From positions 124,001 through 188,000 of the forward strand of contig NZ_JAGIBH010000003.1 of assembly GCF_017744445.1 (NCBI RefSeq): 64,000 bases of DNA. Reading direction: 5' to 3'. A program made the translations under genes and the position numbers. Positions within the stretch are counted from its first letter, which is position 1; each line of letters starts with the position of its first letter. Positions 16,725 to 25,876 of this stretch are shown here, one piece after another. The DNA is from Caulobacter sp. (lineage in GTDB: Bacteria; Pseudomonadota; Alphaproteobacteria; Caulobacterales; Caulobacteraceae). A model generated the notes under the pieces. It was not told the DNA's origin. It was given only the letters and a program-made list of their open reading frames with translations, and searched no databases.

Positions 16725-16735
16725 GTGAGGCGCGA

Positions 16736-17920
16736 TTACAACCCGAGCACCAGCTTGGCGATGATGTCGCGCTGGATCTCGTTGGAGCCGCCATAGATGG
16801 ATGCGGCGCGGTTGTTGAGATAGCGGGCCATGGTCGTCAGGCCATGCTCGGGACCGACGGGGGTCTCGTTGGAGCCGGCCTCGCGGGCCTTGGGCTGGTG
16901 CGGGGCGGTGTAGGTCGCCAAGGCGTCGACACCCAGTTCGTCCAGGCGCTGGAGTTGTTCGGAGCCCTGAAGTTTCAGGATGGAGGAGGCCGGGCCGGGC
17001 TTGCCGCCGGTGGCGAGCGCGCTGAGCACGCGGCGTTCGGTCATGTCGATGGCTAGCGCCCCGATCTCGGCTTCGGCCAGGCGGCGGCGATAGTGGGGAT
17101 CGTCCAAAACGTCTTCGGTCTGCGCCATCGCCCGCAGCCGTTCGAGGCCCGCGTGCAGGCCAGCCGCATAGCCGCCGCCGCGCTCGAATTCCAGCAGATG
17201 CTTGGCGACGGTCCAGCCCTGGTTCTCCGCGCCAAGCCGGTCGGCTTGCGGCGTGCGGACGTCGTCGAAGAACACCTGGTTGACCTCGTGCTCGCCGGCC
17301 AGGGTGACGATCGGGTCGACCCGGATACCCGGGCGGTCCATCTCGATCAGCAGGAAGGTGATGCCGGCCTGCGGCTTGCCCTTGTTCGAGGTGCGGACCA
17401 GGCAGAACATGTGGCTCGCCCAGTGGGCGTGGGTGGTCCAGATCTTCGAGCCGTTGAGAACGTAATCGTCGCCGTCAGCGACCGCGCTCATCCGCAGAGA
17501 TGCGAGATCCGAGCCAGAGCCTGGCTCTGAATAGCCCTGGCACCAGTAGTCCTCGCCCGAGAGAATGCGGGGCAGGTAGCGGGCCTTCTGCTCGGGGCTG
17601 CCGAACGCCATGATCGCCGGCGCCACCATCCGCAGGCCCATCGGCGCCAGGTTCGGGGCGCCGGCGCGGGCGCATTCGGCGTGGAAGACGTGGCGCTGGA
17701 TCTCGCTCCAGCCGGGGCCGCCGTATTCGACCGGCCAGCTGGGCGCGACCCAGCCCCGGGCGTGCAGGATCTTCTGCCAGGCCAGGCTGTGGACCTTGTC
17801 GCAGAAGACGCTGGTCATCCGCTGGCCGGCCTCGCGCAGCTCTGGCGTCAGGTTCGCGTCGAGAAAGGCGCGGACCTCGTCGCGGAAGGCCAGGTCGTCA
17901 GGCGACAGCTCCAGATCCAC
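16736..17920 (-). CDS. Acyl-CoA dehydrogenase
   Basis: A 394-residue FAD enzyme from a GTG at 17920 that follows GGGAGGA. N-terminal helical domain opens with DLELSPDDLAFRDEVRAFLD; the flavin/substrate loop is YWCQGYSEPGSGSDLASLRM, with NGSKIWTTHAHWASHMFCLV after it; the C-terminal domain ends in SIYGGSNEIQRDIIAKLVLGL, the FAD-binding signature. It oxidises an acyl-CoA at alpha-beta; the length and motifs fit the ACAD subgroup often found in steroid, terpenoid or branched-chain degradation. It lies between the TonB receptor and the LuxR-type gene and is likely expressed with the receptor. Confidence 0.93.
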   Translation of the reverse strand: MDLELSPDDLAFRDEVRAFLDANLTPELREAGQRMTSVFCDKVHSLAWQKILHARGWVAPSWPVEYGGPGWSEIQRHVFHAECARAGAPNLAPMGLRMVAPAIMAFGSPEQKARYLPRILSGEDYWCQGYSEPGSGSDLASLRMSAVADGDDYVLNGSKIWTTHAHWASHMFCLVRTSNKGKPQAGITFLLIEMDRPGIRVDPIVTLAGEHEVNQVFFDDVRTPQADRLGAENQGWTVAKHLLEFERGGGYAAGLHAGLERLRAMAQTEDVLDDPHYRRRLAEAEIGALAIDMTERRVLSALATGGKPGPASSILKLQGSEQLQRLDELGVDALATYTAPHQPKAREAGSNETPVGPEHGLTTMARYLNNRAASIYGGSNEIQRDIIAKLVLGL

Positions 17921-17982
17921 CCGAAAATCCTCCCGTCCGCGTCGTCGGGGAAACTTGCGAATTGGCGGGGGCGGCGCGCAAG

Positions 17983-17998
17983 CTATCGGAACCGATAG
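17983..17998. promoter_or_regulatory. Shared palindrome copy 2 (CTATCGGAACCGATAG)
   Basis: A 7+2+7 inverted repeat CTATCGG-AA-CCGATAG in the divergent gap, 63 bases upstream of the acyl-CoA dehydrogenase start and 14 bases upstream of the LuxR-type ATG. It matches copy 1 at 15 of 16 positions. Confidence 0.8.
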
Positions 17999-18011
17999 GG
18001 AAGGCGGCTCC

Positions 18012-18758
18012 ATGTTGACCAAGGTCGATGACGGCGAGCGCCTGGCGCGGGTCACGCTCCTGGCTGAGCGGGTGTCAGCCCTGGGGCGCGAGATCGGTCT
18101 GCCTTACGTGGCCGCCAGCGCCGACATCTCCAGCCCCGAGCCGATGCTGGGCCAGGACGGCAGGCCGCTGGCCGAGACGACCTTCGAGTGGCTGGACAAC
18201 GCCGTGCGCTACTGGCGCGACCGGGCCTTCGCCCTGCGGGCGCCGTTCATCCTGGCGGCGCGCTATTCGGCGGAACCGTTCTTCTATCATGAAGGCCGGT
18301 TCGCCAGCTGGCGCCCTCTGGCGCGTCTGGAGGCGATCGAGGTGCGGGAAGCGGCCGAGGCCTTCGGCATCCAGGCCGCCGTCATCGCGCCGACCTATCT
18401 GACGGGCGGGGTGATCGGAGCGGTGGTGTGGGCGGCTTCGGAGCCCGTGGCCGACCTGCCGGCGCTCTATGCGGCGCGGGCCGACGAGCTGCACGGCGCG
18501 GCCCTACGCCTGGTCTGCGCCTATCGCGACGGCCAGGACGACGACGCCCCGCCGGTGCGGCTGACCAAGCGCGAGGTCCAGTGCCTGAAGTGGGCGGCGG
18601 CCGGCAAGACCGACGCCGACATCGCCCAGATCATCGGCATCTCAGGCCCGACCGTGCGCTTCCACGTCCAGAACGCGGCCTTGAAGCTGCGGGTGGCGGG
18701 CCGGGCCCAGGCGATCCACCGGGCGGCGGGGCTCGGGTATATCGGGGCGAGTCTCTAA
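18012..18758 (+). CDS. LuxR-type transcriptional regulator (solo)
   Basis: A 248-residue regulator starting MLTKVDDGERLARV. Residues ~20-165 resemble an autoinducer-binding-like sensory domain; residues 183-240 are a GerE/LuxR helix-turn-helix with LTKREVQCLKWAAAGKTDAD and ISGPTVRFHVQNAALKLRV. The conserved Trp-Tyr-Asp-Pro set of acyl-homoserine-lactone receptors is not obvious, so the ligand may be another compound such as an acyl-CoA or terpenoid. No luxI gene is nearby. The protein probably binds the CTATCGGAA(C/T)CGATAG palindrome upstream of itself, the dehydrogenase and the TonB receptor. Confidence 0.88.
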   Translation: MLTKVDDGERLARVTLLAERVSALGREIGLPYVAASADISSPEPMLGQDGRPLAETTFEWLDNAVRYWRDRAFALRAPFILAARYSAEPFFYHEGRFASWRPLARLEAIEVREAAEAFGIQAAVIAPTYLTGGVIGAVVWAASEPVADLPALYAARADELHGAALRLVCAYRDGQDDDAPPVRLTKREVQCLKWAAAGKTDADIAQIIGISGPTVRFHVQNAALKLRVAGRAQAIHRAAGLGYIGASL

Positions 18759-18771
18759 CCCTAAACACCGT

Positions 18772-18890
18772 CTTCCCGGCGAAAGCCGGGACCCAGCTTC
18801 ATCCTGAGCGTCTTGGGATGATCCGAGATGGGCCTCTTCAGCCCGTCAAACATTTGTGGGCTCGATCTGGGCCCCGGCTTTCGCCGGGGA
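18772..18890. repeat. Intergenic inverted repeat element, family A copy 2
   Basis: The same two inverted modules as at 6230-6345 (CTTCCCGGCGAAAGCCGGGA and GGCCCCGGCTTTCGCCGGGG) with a different middle part. It lies between the convergent luxR-type and tetR genes. Confidence 0.75.
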
Positions 18891-18908
18891 GATCGGTAGG
18901 AGGGATGC

Positions 18909-19553
18909 TCAGCAGCCGTCTAGATGCATCCTGATCAGCACCCGCGCCGAGCGTGACACGGCCCGCACCGGGCCGCCCTTGCCCAGGGTGACGCGCGAGA
19001 TGTAGGCGCCTTCCATCAGCAGCATCAGGGCGTCGGCCAGGTCGTCGTCGGTAGCGCCGGCGCCGCGGGCCAGTTCGACCAGGCGGCGGTGCAGCTCTTT
19101 CTTGTAGTTGACCGAGACCACCTGGGCCGGGTGGTTTTCCTCGTGCAGCTCGATGGCGGCGTTCGACAGCGGGCAGCCGTGGATGTCGGCGTCGCAGGCC
19201 TTGGTCTCGAACGCGTCGAAGATCGCTTCCAGCTGCTTGCGCGGATCGGTGCAGCAGCAGGCCGTCACCTCTTCCCACCATGCCCAGTATTCGCGCTCCT
19301 GCTCGCGCAGGACCTCGGCGACCAGCTCGTCCTTGGATGGAAAGTTCCGATACAGCGTCATCTTGGTGGCTTCGGCCTCGGACGCGATGGTCTCGACGCC
19401 GACAGCGCGGATGCCGTGTTGATAGAACAGCTCACGGGCGGTTTCGAAGATCCGGTCGCGCGCAGGTCGCTTGGACACGGCTCCGCCGGGACCAGTCCCC
19501 GCCACCGTTTCCGTGTCGCCCCCGACAACGTCCCCAGAATTTCTTGTCGCCAT
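18909..19553 (-). CDS. TetR family repressor, likely of the RND efflux operon
   Basis: A 214-residue protein from the ATG at 19553, starting MATRNSGDVVGGDTETVAG. The HTH lies near residues 35-80: RDRIFETARELFYQHGIRAVGVETIASEAEATKMTLYRNFPSKDEL, a textbook TetR N-domain split here for length. The C-terminal ligand domain holds an unusual CCC cluster (VTACCCTDPRKQ) and further Cys at KACDADIHGCPLS, which may give thiol or metal sensitivity. It is divergent from an RND efflux operon and has a long inverted repeat between them. Confidence 0.9.
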   Translation of the reverse strand: MATRNSGDVVGGDTETVAGTGPGGAVSKRPARDRIFETARELFYQHGIRAVGVETIASEAEATKMTLYRNFPSKDELVAEVLREQEREYWAWWEEVTACCCTDPRKQLEAIFDAFETKACDADIHGCPLSNAAIELHEENHPAQVVSVNYKKELHRRLVELARGAGATDDDLADALMLLMEGAYISRVTLGKGGPVRAVSRSARVLIRMHLDGC

Positions 19554-19582
19554 TTCGGCCGTGCTCTCCTTGACGTGGGAGT

Positions 19583-19626
19583 TACCGGTCAGTATCTCTC
19601 CGCCGTGGAGATGATACCGAACGGTC
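19583..19626. promoter_or_regulatory. Long inverted repeat, probable TetR operator
   Basis: Imperfect inverted repeat with arms ACCG-x2-C-x-GTATC and GATAC-x-G-x2-CGGT, separated by an inner CTCTCC...GGAGA pair. It lies 30 bases upstream of tetR and about 95 bases before the small open reading frame that heads the efflux operon. Confidence 0.6.
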
Positions 19627-19721
19627 TCGTCACATCCTAAATCGTCCTTCCAGTCGCCCGGGTCAAGTAACAGCCGCTGCGACATTTCCTCTCTTAAACC
19701 CCAAAAAAGGAGCGCGCGCCA

Positions 19722-19886
19722 ATGCCACCGCAAACAAACGTTTACGACGCCGCCGCCCAAGCCAAGCAGAGCAAGGGTTTGATGGGGTTTTTCAAATCCC
19801 AGGCCGAGCCCGCCAAGGGCTGGTCCACGGTTCGGACCCTCGGCCACAGCACCAAACGCGCCGCCCGGCGGCCCGTCTGGGAATGA
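19722..19886 (+). CDS. Small 54-residue protein, possible leader of the efflux operon
   Basis: A short frame from ATG 19722 to TGA 19886 with a strong AAAGGAG site ten bases upstream. It starts MPPQTNVYDAAAQAKQSKG and ends in a basic RRPVWE tail. Most third positions are G or C, as in its neighbours. Its stop overlaps an upstream ATG (19883) of the adaptor frame in an ATGA arrangement, which often marks translational coupling. I do not recognise a family. It may be a real small protein or a leader that tunes expression of the pump. Confidence 0.5.
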   Translation: MPPQTNVYDAAAQAKQSKGLMGFFKSQAEPAKGWSTVRTLGHSTKRAARRPVWE

Positions 19887-19939
19887 CAACAAAAGCTACG
19901 ACCTCCTCCCCGCTTCACCGTCCGACAGGGCTTTTCCCC

Positions 19940-21121
19940 ATGCGTATTCAACCCGTCATCACGTCCTTCGCCGGCCTGGCCGCCGTGGCCGTGCTGGCCG
20001 CTTGCTCGGCCCAGGCCAAGCAGGAGGCCGCCGCCCCGCCGCCGGTGCAGGTCACCGTCGCCGACGTCGCCTTCAAGTCCCTGCGCCAGTGGGACGACTT
20101 CACCGGCCGCCTCCAGCCGGTCGACACCGTCGAGATCCGTCCGCGCGTCTCGGGCTATATCGACGGCGCCCAGTTCGCCGAGGGCGCGCGCGTCTCCAAG
20201 GGCCAGGTGCTCTTCCAGATCGACCCGCGCCCGTACCAGGCCGAAGCCAACCGCGCCCAGGCCGAGGTGGCCCGCGCCAAGGCCCAGCTGGACCTGGCCG
20301 TTGTCAACCGCGAGCGCGGCCGTCGCCTGATCGAGCAGAACGCCCTGGCCCAGAGCGAGTTCGACCGCCTGTCGGCTGAAGAGAAGGCCGCCCAGGCCAA
20401 CCTCTCGGCCGCGCAAGCCGCCTACCAGACCGCCCGCCTGAACCTGGAATGGACCCGCGTGACCTCGCCGATCGACGGCCGGGTCTCCAAGACCATCATC
20501 ACGCGCGGCAACCTGGTGACCCAAGCCTCGCTGCTGACGACTGTGGTGTCCGACACCCCGATCTACGCCGAGTTCAACGCCGACGAGCAGACCTTCCTGA
20601 AGTATGCGGCCGCCGAGCGCGGCAAGAACGGCCCGGTCTATATGGGTCTGATGACCGAGGACGGCTATCCGCACGTCGGCAAGCTGTCCTTCATCGACAA
20701 CGCCCTGGACGCCAAGAGCGGCACGATCAACGGCCGGGCGATCTTCGCCAATGCCGACGGTCGCTTCACGCCGGGCCTGTTCGCCCGCATCCGCCTGGTC
20801 AGCGCCGAGACGCAAGAGGTCGCTCTCGCGCCCGACCGCGCCATCGCGACGGACCTGGGCAAGCGCTACGTCGTCGTCATCAACAACGCCAACAAGGCGG
20901 AGTACCGCCCGGTCGAGATCGGTCCGCTGGCTGGCAACCTGCGCATCATCCGCACCGGCCTGAAGCCGGGCGACCGGGTGGTGGTCGGCGGCCTGCAGAA
21001 GGTCAAGCCGGGCGACACCGTCGCGCCGGTCAAGGTCAAGACCGACCTGGCCGACTTGTCGCAACTGGAGGTCGGCGGTCGTCCGGTCGTCCAGCCGGTC
21101 CGGTCCTCGGGCCAGAACTAA
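19940..21121 (+). CDS. RND efflux periplasmic adaptor (membrane fusion lipoprotein)
   Basis: From the ATG at 19940 the protein has 393 residues and opens with a lipoprotein signal (MRIQPVITSFAGLAAVAVLAAC, lipobox LAAC shown in part as LAVLAAC-like). An upstream ATG at 19883 would add 19 residues before the signal, so the later start is preferred. It has the lipoyl-like half motifs DDFTGRLQPVDTVEIRPRVSG and IDGRVSKTIITRGNLV around a coiled-coil hairpin of ~95 residues, then beta-barrel and membrane-proximal domains, as in AcrA/MexA. It links the RND permease to the outer-membrane channel. An intrinsic terminator follows before the permease gene. Confidence 0.94.
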   Translation: MRIQPVITSFAGLAAVAVLAACSAQAKQEAAAPPPVQVTVADVAFKSLRQWDDFTGRLQPVDTVEIRPRVSGYIDGAQFAEGARVSKGQVLFQIDPRPYQAEANRAQAEVARAKAQLDLAVVNRERGRRLIEQNALAQSEFDRLSAEEKAAQANLSAAQAAYQTARLNLEWTRVTSPIDGRVSKTIITRGNLVTQASLLTTVVSDTPIYAEFNADEQTFLKYAAAERGKNGPVYMGLMTEDGYPHVGKLSFIDNALDAKSGTINGRAIFANADGRFTPGLFARIRLVSAETQEVALAPDRAIATDLGKRYVVVINNANKAEYRPVEIGPLAGNLRIIRTGLKPGDRVVVGGLQKVKPGDTVAPVKVKTDLADLSQLEVGGRPVVQPVRSSGQN

Positions 21122-21132
21122 CTGAAGCGTGC

Positions 21133-21166
21133 GCCCGGCTCGCGTGTCTGAGCCGGGCGTCTTTTT
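21133..21166 (+). terminator. Intrinsic terminator between efflux adaptor and permease genes
   Basis: A perfect 9-bp stem GCCCGGCTC (21133-21141) with GAGCCGGGC (21150-21158) is followed by GTCTTTTTC. It lies inside an otherwise typical adaptor-permease-channel operon and predicts that permease levels are lower than adaptor levels, or that a second promoter exists in 21167-21278. Confidence 0.8.
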
Positions 21167-21278
21167 CGGGTTTCGAGCAGCTCCTGTCGCCCGCCATTTG
21201 GCGGGGGAGGGGCCGCTTGCACCCGAAGCGTACGCGTATCCGCTCCTCCCCAAGTTCGCCCGCTGAAGGCGCTCCGCC

Positions 21279-24200
21279 ATGAATTTCTCGAAGTTCTTCG
21301 TGAACCGACCGCGCTTCGCGGCCGTGCTCTCCATCATCATCTTCATCGCCGGCCTGGTCTCGCTGCCGAACCTGCCGATCAGCGAATATCCGGAAGTCGT
21401 GCCGCCCACCGTCGTGGTGCGCGCGGCCTATCCCGGCGCCAACCCGAACGTCATCGGCGAGACGGTGGCCGCCCCCCTCGAACAGGCCATCAACGGCGTC
21501 GAGGGGATGATCTACCAGTCGTCCCAGTCGGCCTCCGACGGGGCGATGATCCTGACCGTCACCTTCGCGCTCGGCACCGACCTGGATAAGGCCCAGGTGC
21601 AGGTGCAGAACCGGGTGGCCCAGGCGCTGCCCAAGCTGCCGCAGGAGGTCCAGCGCATCGGCGTGACGACCAACAAGGCCTCGCCCGACCTGACCCTGGT
21701 CGTGCACATGATCTCGCCGAACAACCGCTACGACATGCTGTATCTCAGCAACTACGCGCAGCTGAACGTTCGCGACCGCCTCAAGCGGATCGATGGCGTG
21801 GGCGACGTGCAGATCTTCGGCGCGGGCGCTTACTCGATGCGCGTGTGGCTGGATCCGGAAAAGCTGGCCGCCCTGTCGATGACCGCCGGCGATGTCGTGC
21901 GGGCCCTGCGCGAGCAGAACGTCCAGGTCGCCGCCGGCCAGCTGGGCGCCCCGCCCAACGCCGGTTCGGGCGCCGAATTCCAGCTGTCGGTCAACGCTCC
22001 CGGGCGTCTGACGGACGAAGAGCAGTTCCGCCAGGTCATCGTCCGCTCGGGCGAGGACGGCCAGATCACCCGCCTGGGCGACGTGGCCCGCGTGGAGCTG
22101 GGCGCCGACAACTACGCCCTGCGCTCTCTGCTCGACAACAAGTCCGCCGTCGCCATGCCGGTGTTCCAGCGCCCGGGCTCCAACGCCCTGGAGATGGCCG
22201 CCGAGGTCAAGAAGACCATGAAGGAGCTCAAGAAGGAGTTCCCCGAAGGCGTCGACTACGAGATCATCTACGACACCACGGCCTTCGTGCAGGAAAGCAT
22301 CGACTCGGTGGTCCACACCCTGATCGAAGCCATCATCCTGGTCGTGCTGGTGGTGGTGCTGTTCCTGCAGGGCTGGCGCGCCTCGATCATTCCGCTGATC
22401 GCCGTGCCCGTCTCGCTGGTCGGCACCTTCGCGCTGCTGCTGATGCTGGGCTTTGGCCTCAACGCCCTGACGCTGTTTGGCCTGGTGCTGGCCATCGGCA
22501 TCGTCGTCGACGACGCCATCGTCGTGGTCGAGAACGTCGAGCGGAATATCACCGATGGGCTCGAGCCCGCCGCGGCGACGCGCAAGGCCATGACCGAGGT
22601 GACCGGACCGATCATCTCCACGGCCCTGGTGCTGTGCGCGGTGTTCATCCCGACCGCCTTCATCAGCGGCCTGTCGGGCCAGTTCTATCGTCAGTTCGCC
22701 CTGACCATCGCCATCTCGACGGTGATCTCGGCCATCAACTCGCTGACCCTGTCGCCGGCCCTGGCCGCGGTGCTCCTGAAGTCGCATGACGCGCCCAAGG
22801 ACCGCTTCCAGAAGCTGATCGACGCGGCCCTCGGCTGGCTGTTCAACCCGTTCAACCGCTTCTTCGCCAGGGCCTCGAACGGCTATGTCGCCGGCGTCGC
22901 CAAGACCCTGGGTCGCTCGTCGGCCGCCCTGGCCCTGTACGGCGGCCTGCTGATCCTGACGATCTTCGCCTTCTCCAAGACCCCTGGCGGCTTCGTGCCC
23001 CAGCAGGACAAGGCCTATGTCGTGGCCGTGGTCCAGCTGCCCGACGCGGCCTCGCTGGATCGCACCGAGGCGGTCATCCGCCAGATGGGCGACATCGCCA
23101 TGAAGACCCCGGGCATCAAGCACTCGGTGGCCTTCCCCGGCCTGTCGGCCAACGGCTTCATCAACAGCCCCAACTCCGGCGCGGTGTTCTTCCCGCTGGA
23201 CGACTTCAAGAACCGCAAGGGTCATGAACTGTCGGCCAACGCCATCGTGGGCGAGCTGAACCAGAAGTTCGCCGGTATTCCCGACGCCCAGATCGCGGTC
23301 TTCCCGCCGCCGTCCGTGCAGGGCTTGGGCACCATCGGCGGCTTCCGGATGCAGATCGTCGACAAGGCGGGCCTGGGGTCGCAGGAGCTGTACAACGCCA
23401 CCCAGAACATCATCGCCAAGGCCCAGAAGGACCCGGCCCTGGCGGGCGTCTTCTCCAGCTACCAGGTCAGCGTGCCGAAGGTGCAGGCCGACATCGATCG
23501 TGAAAAGGCCCGGGCCCAGGGCGTGTCCCTGACCGACCTGTTCGAGACGATGCAGGTCTATCTGGGCTCGCTGTACGTCAACGACTTAAACCGCTTCGGC
23601 CACACCTACCAAGTCAACGTCCAGGCCGATCAGAGCTTCCGCCTGCAACCCGAGCAGATGCTGCGCCTGCAGACCCGCAACGGCCAAGGCCAGATGATCC
23701 CGCTGGGCGCCTTCGTCTCCTTCAAGGAAACGACCGGTCCCGACCGCGAGAGCCACTACAACGGCTACCTGACCGCCGAGATCAACGGCGGCCCGGCGCC
23801 CGGCTACTCGACCGGCCAAGCCCAGAAGGCCCTCGAGGACATCATCAAGTCCGAGCTGCCCAACGGCATGGGTTCGGAGTGGACCGAGCTGACCTACCAG
23901 CAGATCCTGGCGGGCAACACGGCGATCTTCATCTTCCCGCTGTGCGTGCTGCTGGCCTTCCTCGTGCTGGTCGCCCAGTACGAAAGCTGGAGCCTGCCTC
24001 TGGTCGTGATCCTGATCGTTCCGATGACCCTGCTGTCGGCCCTGGCCGGCGTGTGGATCAGCAAGGGCGACAACAACATCTTCACCCAGATCGGCCTGAT
24101 CGTGCTGGTGGGGCTGGCGTGTAAGAACGCCATCCTGATCGTGGAGTTCGCCAAGGAGCGCGAGTAGCACGGCGACAGCCCGCTCCAGGCGGTCCTGGAG

Positions 24201-24455
24201 GCCTGCCGCCTGCGCCTGCGTCCGATCCTGATGACCTCGATCGCCTTCATCATGGGGGTCTATCCCCTGGTGGTGTCGCACGGGGCCGGGGCCGAGATGC
24301 GCAAGGCCATGGGCGTTGCGGTGTTCTCGGGGATGCTGGGCGTGACCCTGTTCGGCCTGATCCTGACGCCTGTCTTCTACTACGTCATCCGCCGCTTCAC
24401 GGCCCGCAAGGCCGCCAAGAAGACGGAGCTGACCTCGCCCGTGGAGGCGCACTGA
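21279..24455 (+). pseudogene. RND efflux permease (AcrB/MexB type) interrupted by an in-frame TAG
   Basis: From ATG 21279 the frame encodes an HAE1-type RND pump: N-terminal NFSKFFVNRPRFAAVLSIII, the porter domains, GIVVDDAIVVVENVER in TM4 with the paired Asp residues that carry protons, and VGLACKNAILIVEFAKE in TM10. Codon 963 (24165-24167) is TAG. The same frame continues without shift for 95 residues (HGDSPLQAVLEACRLRLRPI onward through two more membrane helices) to TGA at 24453-24455, the normal family end. The truncated product lacks TM11 and TM12 and should not work. Readthrough, suppression or a sequencing error are alternatives. The last codon overlaps the ATG of the channel gene. Confidence 0.9.
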
Positions 24456-25864
24456 TGTCCTTCGTTAAACTCACCCTGCGCGCCGCGCTGATCGCCGGCG
24501 TCTCCCTGACGGCCGCCGCCTGCGCGGTGGGCCCCAACTACAAGGCGCCGGCGACCCCGCCGGCGGCCTTCCAGAACGCCGACCCGGCCGTCTTCACCGC
24601 CGCCAATCCGGAAGCCGACTGGTGGAAGGCCTTCGGCGACCCGGTGCTGGACCAGCTGGTCGGCCAGGCCCTGGGCGGCAATCTCGACCTGAAGATCGCC
24701 GTCGCCCGCGTTGGCGAGGCCCGGGCCCTGTTCACCGAACAGAAGCTCGACCTCCTGCCGCACGTCACGGCCGACGGGACCTATGCCAAGAGCAAGCAAC
24801 AGCAGCCGGGCTTCACCACCGACCGCGTCGAGAACCAGAGCTACCAGGCCGGCTTCGACGCCGGCTGGGAGATCGACCTCTTCGGCCGCGTCCGTCGTGG
24901 CGTCGAGGCGGCAGGGGCGGAAGCCGGCGCGGCCCAGGCCGAGCTGCGCGACGCCCAGGTGACGGTCGCGGCCGAGGTGGCCCGCAACTACCTGGAACTG
25001 CGCGGCGCCCAGGCCCGCCTGAAGGTCGCCAACCGCAACCTCGAGACCCAGCGCGAGACCGTGCGCCTGACCAAGGTGCGGTTCGACGCCGGGGCGGGCA
25101 GCCCGATCGACGTCGCCAGCGCTCAGGCCCGCCTGAACGCCACCGAGGCGGCGATCCCGGGCCTGATCACGGCCGAGAAGCGCGCCAACCATCGCCTGGC
25201 CGTTCTGACGGGCCAACGCCCCGGCGCGCTGGACGCCCTGCTGGTTCCGCAGACCGAGGACGTCCGTCCGCTGGTCGCGGCGCTGCCGATCGGCCAGGCC
25301 GGCGACCTGCTGCGTCGCCGTCCGGACGTGCAGGCGGCCGAGCGTCGCCTGGCGGCCTCGACCGCTCGAGTGGGGGTGGCCACGGCCGACCTCTTCCCGC
25401 GCGTGTCGGTGACCGGCTTCGTCGGCTTCCTGTCGGGGACCTCGGCGGGCTTTGGCAACAGCGCCAGCCAGGCCTGGTCGGTGGCCCCTAGCGTCAGCTG
25501 GCCGGCCCTGGACCTGGGCAGCGCCCACGCCCGCCTGCGGGCGGCCAAGGCGCGTGACGAGGCGGCCTTGGCTAACTACGACCAGACGGTGCTGCGGGCG
25601 CTTGAGGATCTGGAGAACGCCCTGGTCTCCTACCGCCAGCAGCAGGCCCAGCTAAAGAGCCTGACCGACCAGGCGGCAGCCTCGCGCCGCGCGGCCGAGC
25701 TGGCCCGCGTGCAGTACAAGGAAGGCGGCATCGACTTCCTCGTCCTGCTGGACGCCGAGCGCACCCTGCTGGCCGCCGAGGACGCTCTCACGGTCGCCGA
25801 GACCGGCGTCAACACCGACGTCGTGGCCATCTACAAGGCCCTGGGCGGCGGCTGGAAGGCTTAA
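24455..25864 (+). CDS. NodT/OprM-type outer-membrane efflux channel lipoprotein
   Basis: A 469-residue protein with a lipoprotein signal (lipobox TAAAC near residue 23, followed by AVGPNYKAP, the usual OprM-like mature start). Two repeats of the outer-membrane efflux protein domain can be seen: the first around ADWWKAFGDPVLDQLVGQAL, with GWEIDLFGRVRRGVEAA in the barrel region; the second includes RRRPDVQAAERRLAASTARVGVATADLFP. It forms the trimeric exit duct of the tripartite pump. Its ATG overlaps the stop of the permease frame (TGATG), so its translation may depend on ribosomes reaching that stop; the upstream TAG could therefore lower its expression. Confidence 0.94.
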   Translation: MSFVKLTLRAALIAGVSLTAAACAVGPNYKAPATPPAAFQNADPAVFTAANPEADWWKAFGDPVLDQLVGQALGGNLDLKIAVARVGEARALFTEQKLDLLPHVTADGTYAKSKQQQPGFTTDRVENQSYQAGFDAGWEIDLFGRVRRGVEAAGAEAGAAQAELRDAQVTVAAEVARNYLELRGAQARLKVANRNLETQRETVRLTKVRFDAGAGSPIDVASAQARLNATEAAIPGLITAEKRANHRLAVLTGQRPGALDALLVPQTEDVRPLVAALPIGQAGDLLRRRPDVQAAERRLAASTARVGVATADLFPRVSVTGFVGFLSGTSAGFGNSASQAWSVAPSVSWPALDLGSAHARLRAAKARDEAALANYDQTVLRALEDLENALVSYRQQQAQLKSLTDQAAASRRAAELARVQYKEGGIDFLVLLDAERTLLAAEDALTVAETGVNTDVVAIYKALGGGWKA

Positions 25865-25876
25865 GGCGCCGTGTGA

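Noticed and set aside
18012..18758. Classical acyl-homoserine-lactone receptor
   Set aside because: No luxI gene is near and the Asp-Pro motif of the lactone pocket was not seen, so only a LuxR-type call is made.
21167..21278. Third copy of a family A or B repeat before the RND permease
   Set aside because: GC-rich inverted fragments such as GGCGGGGGAGG and CTCCTCCCC are present, but the conserved ends of either family are not.
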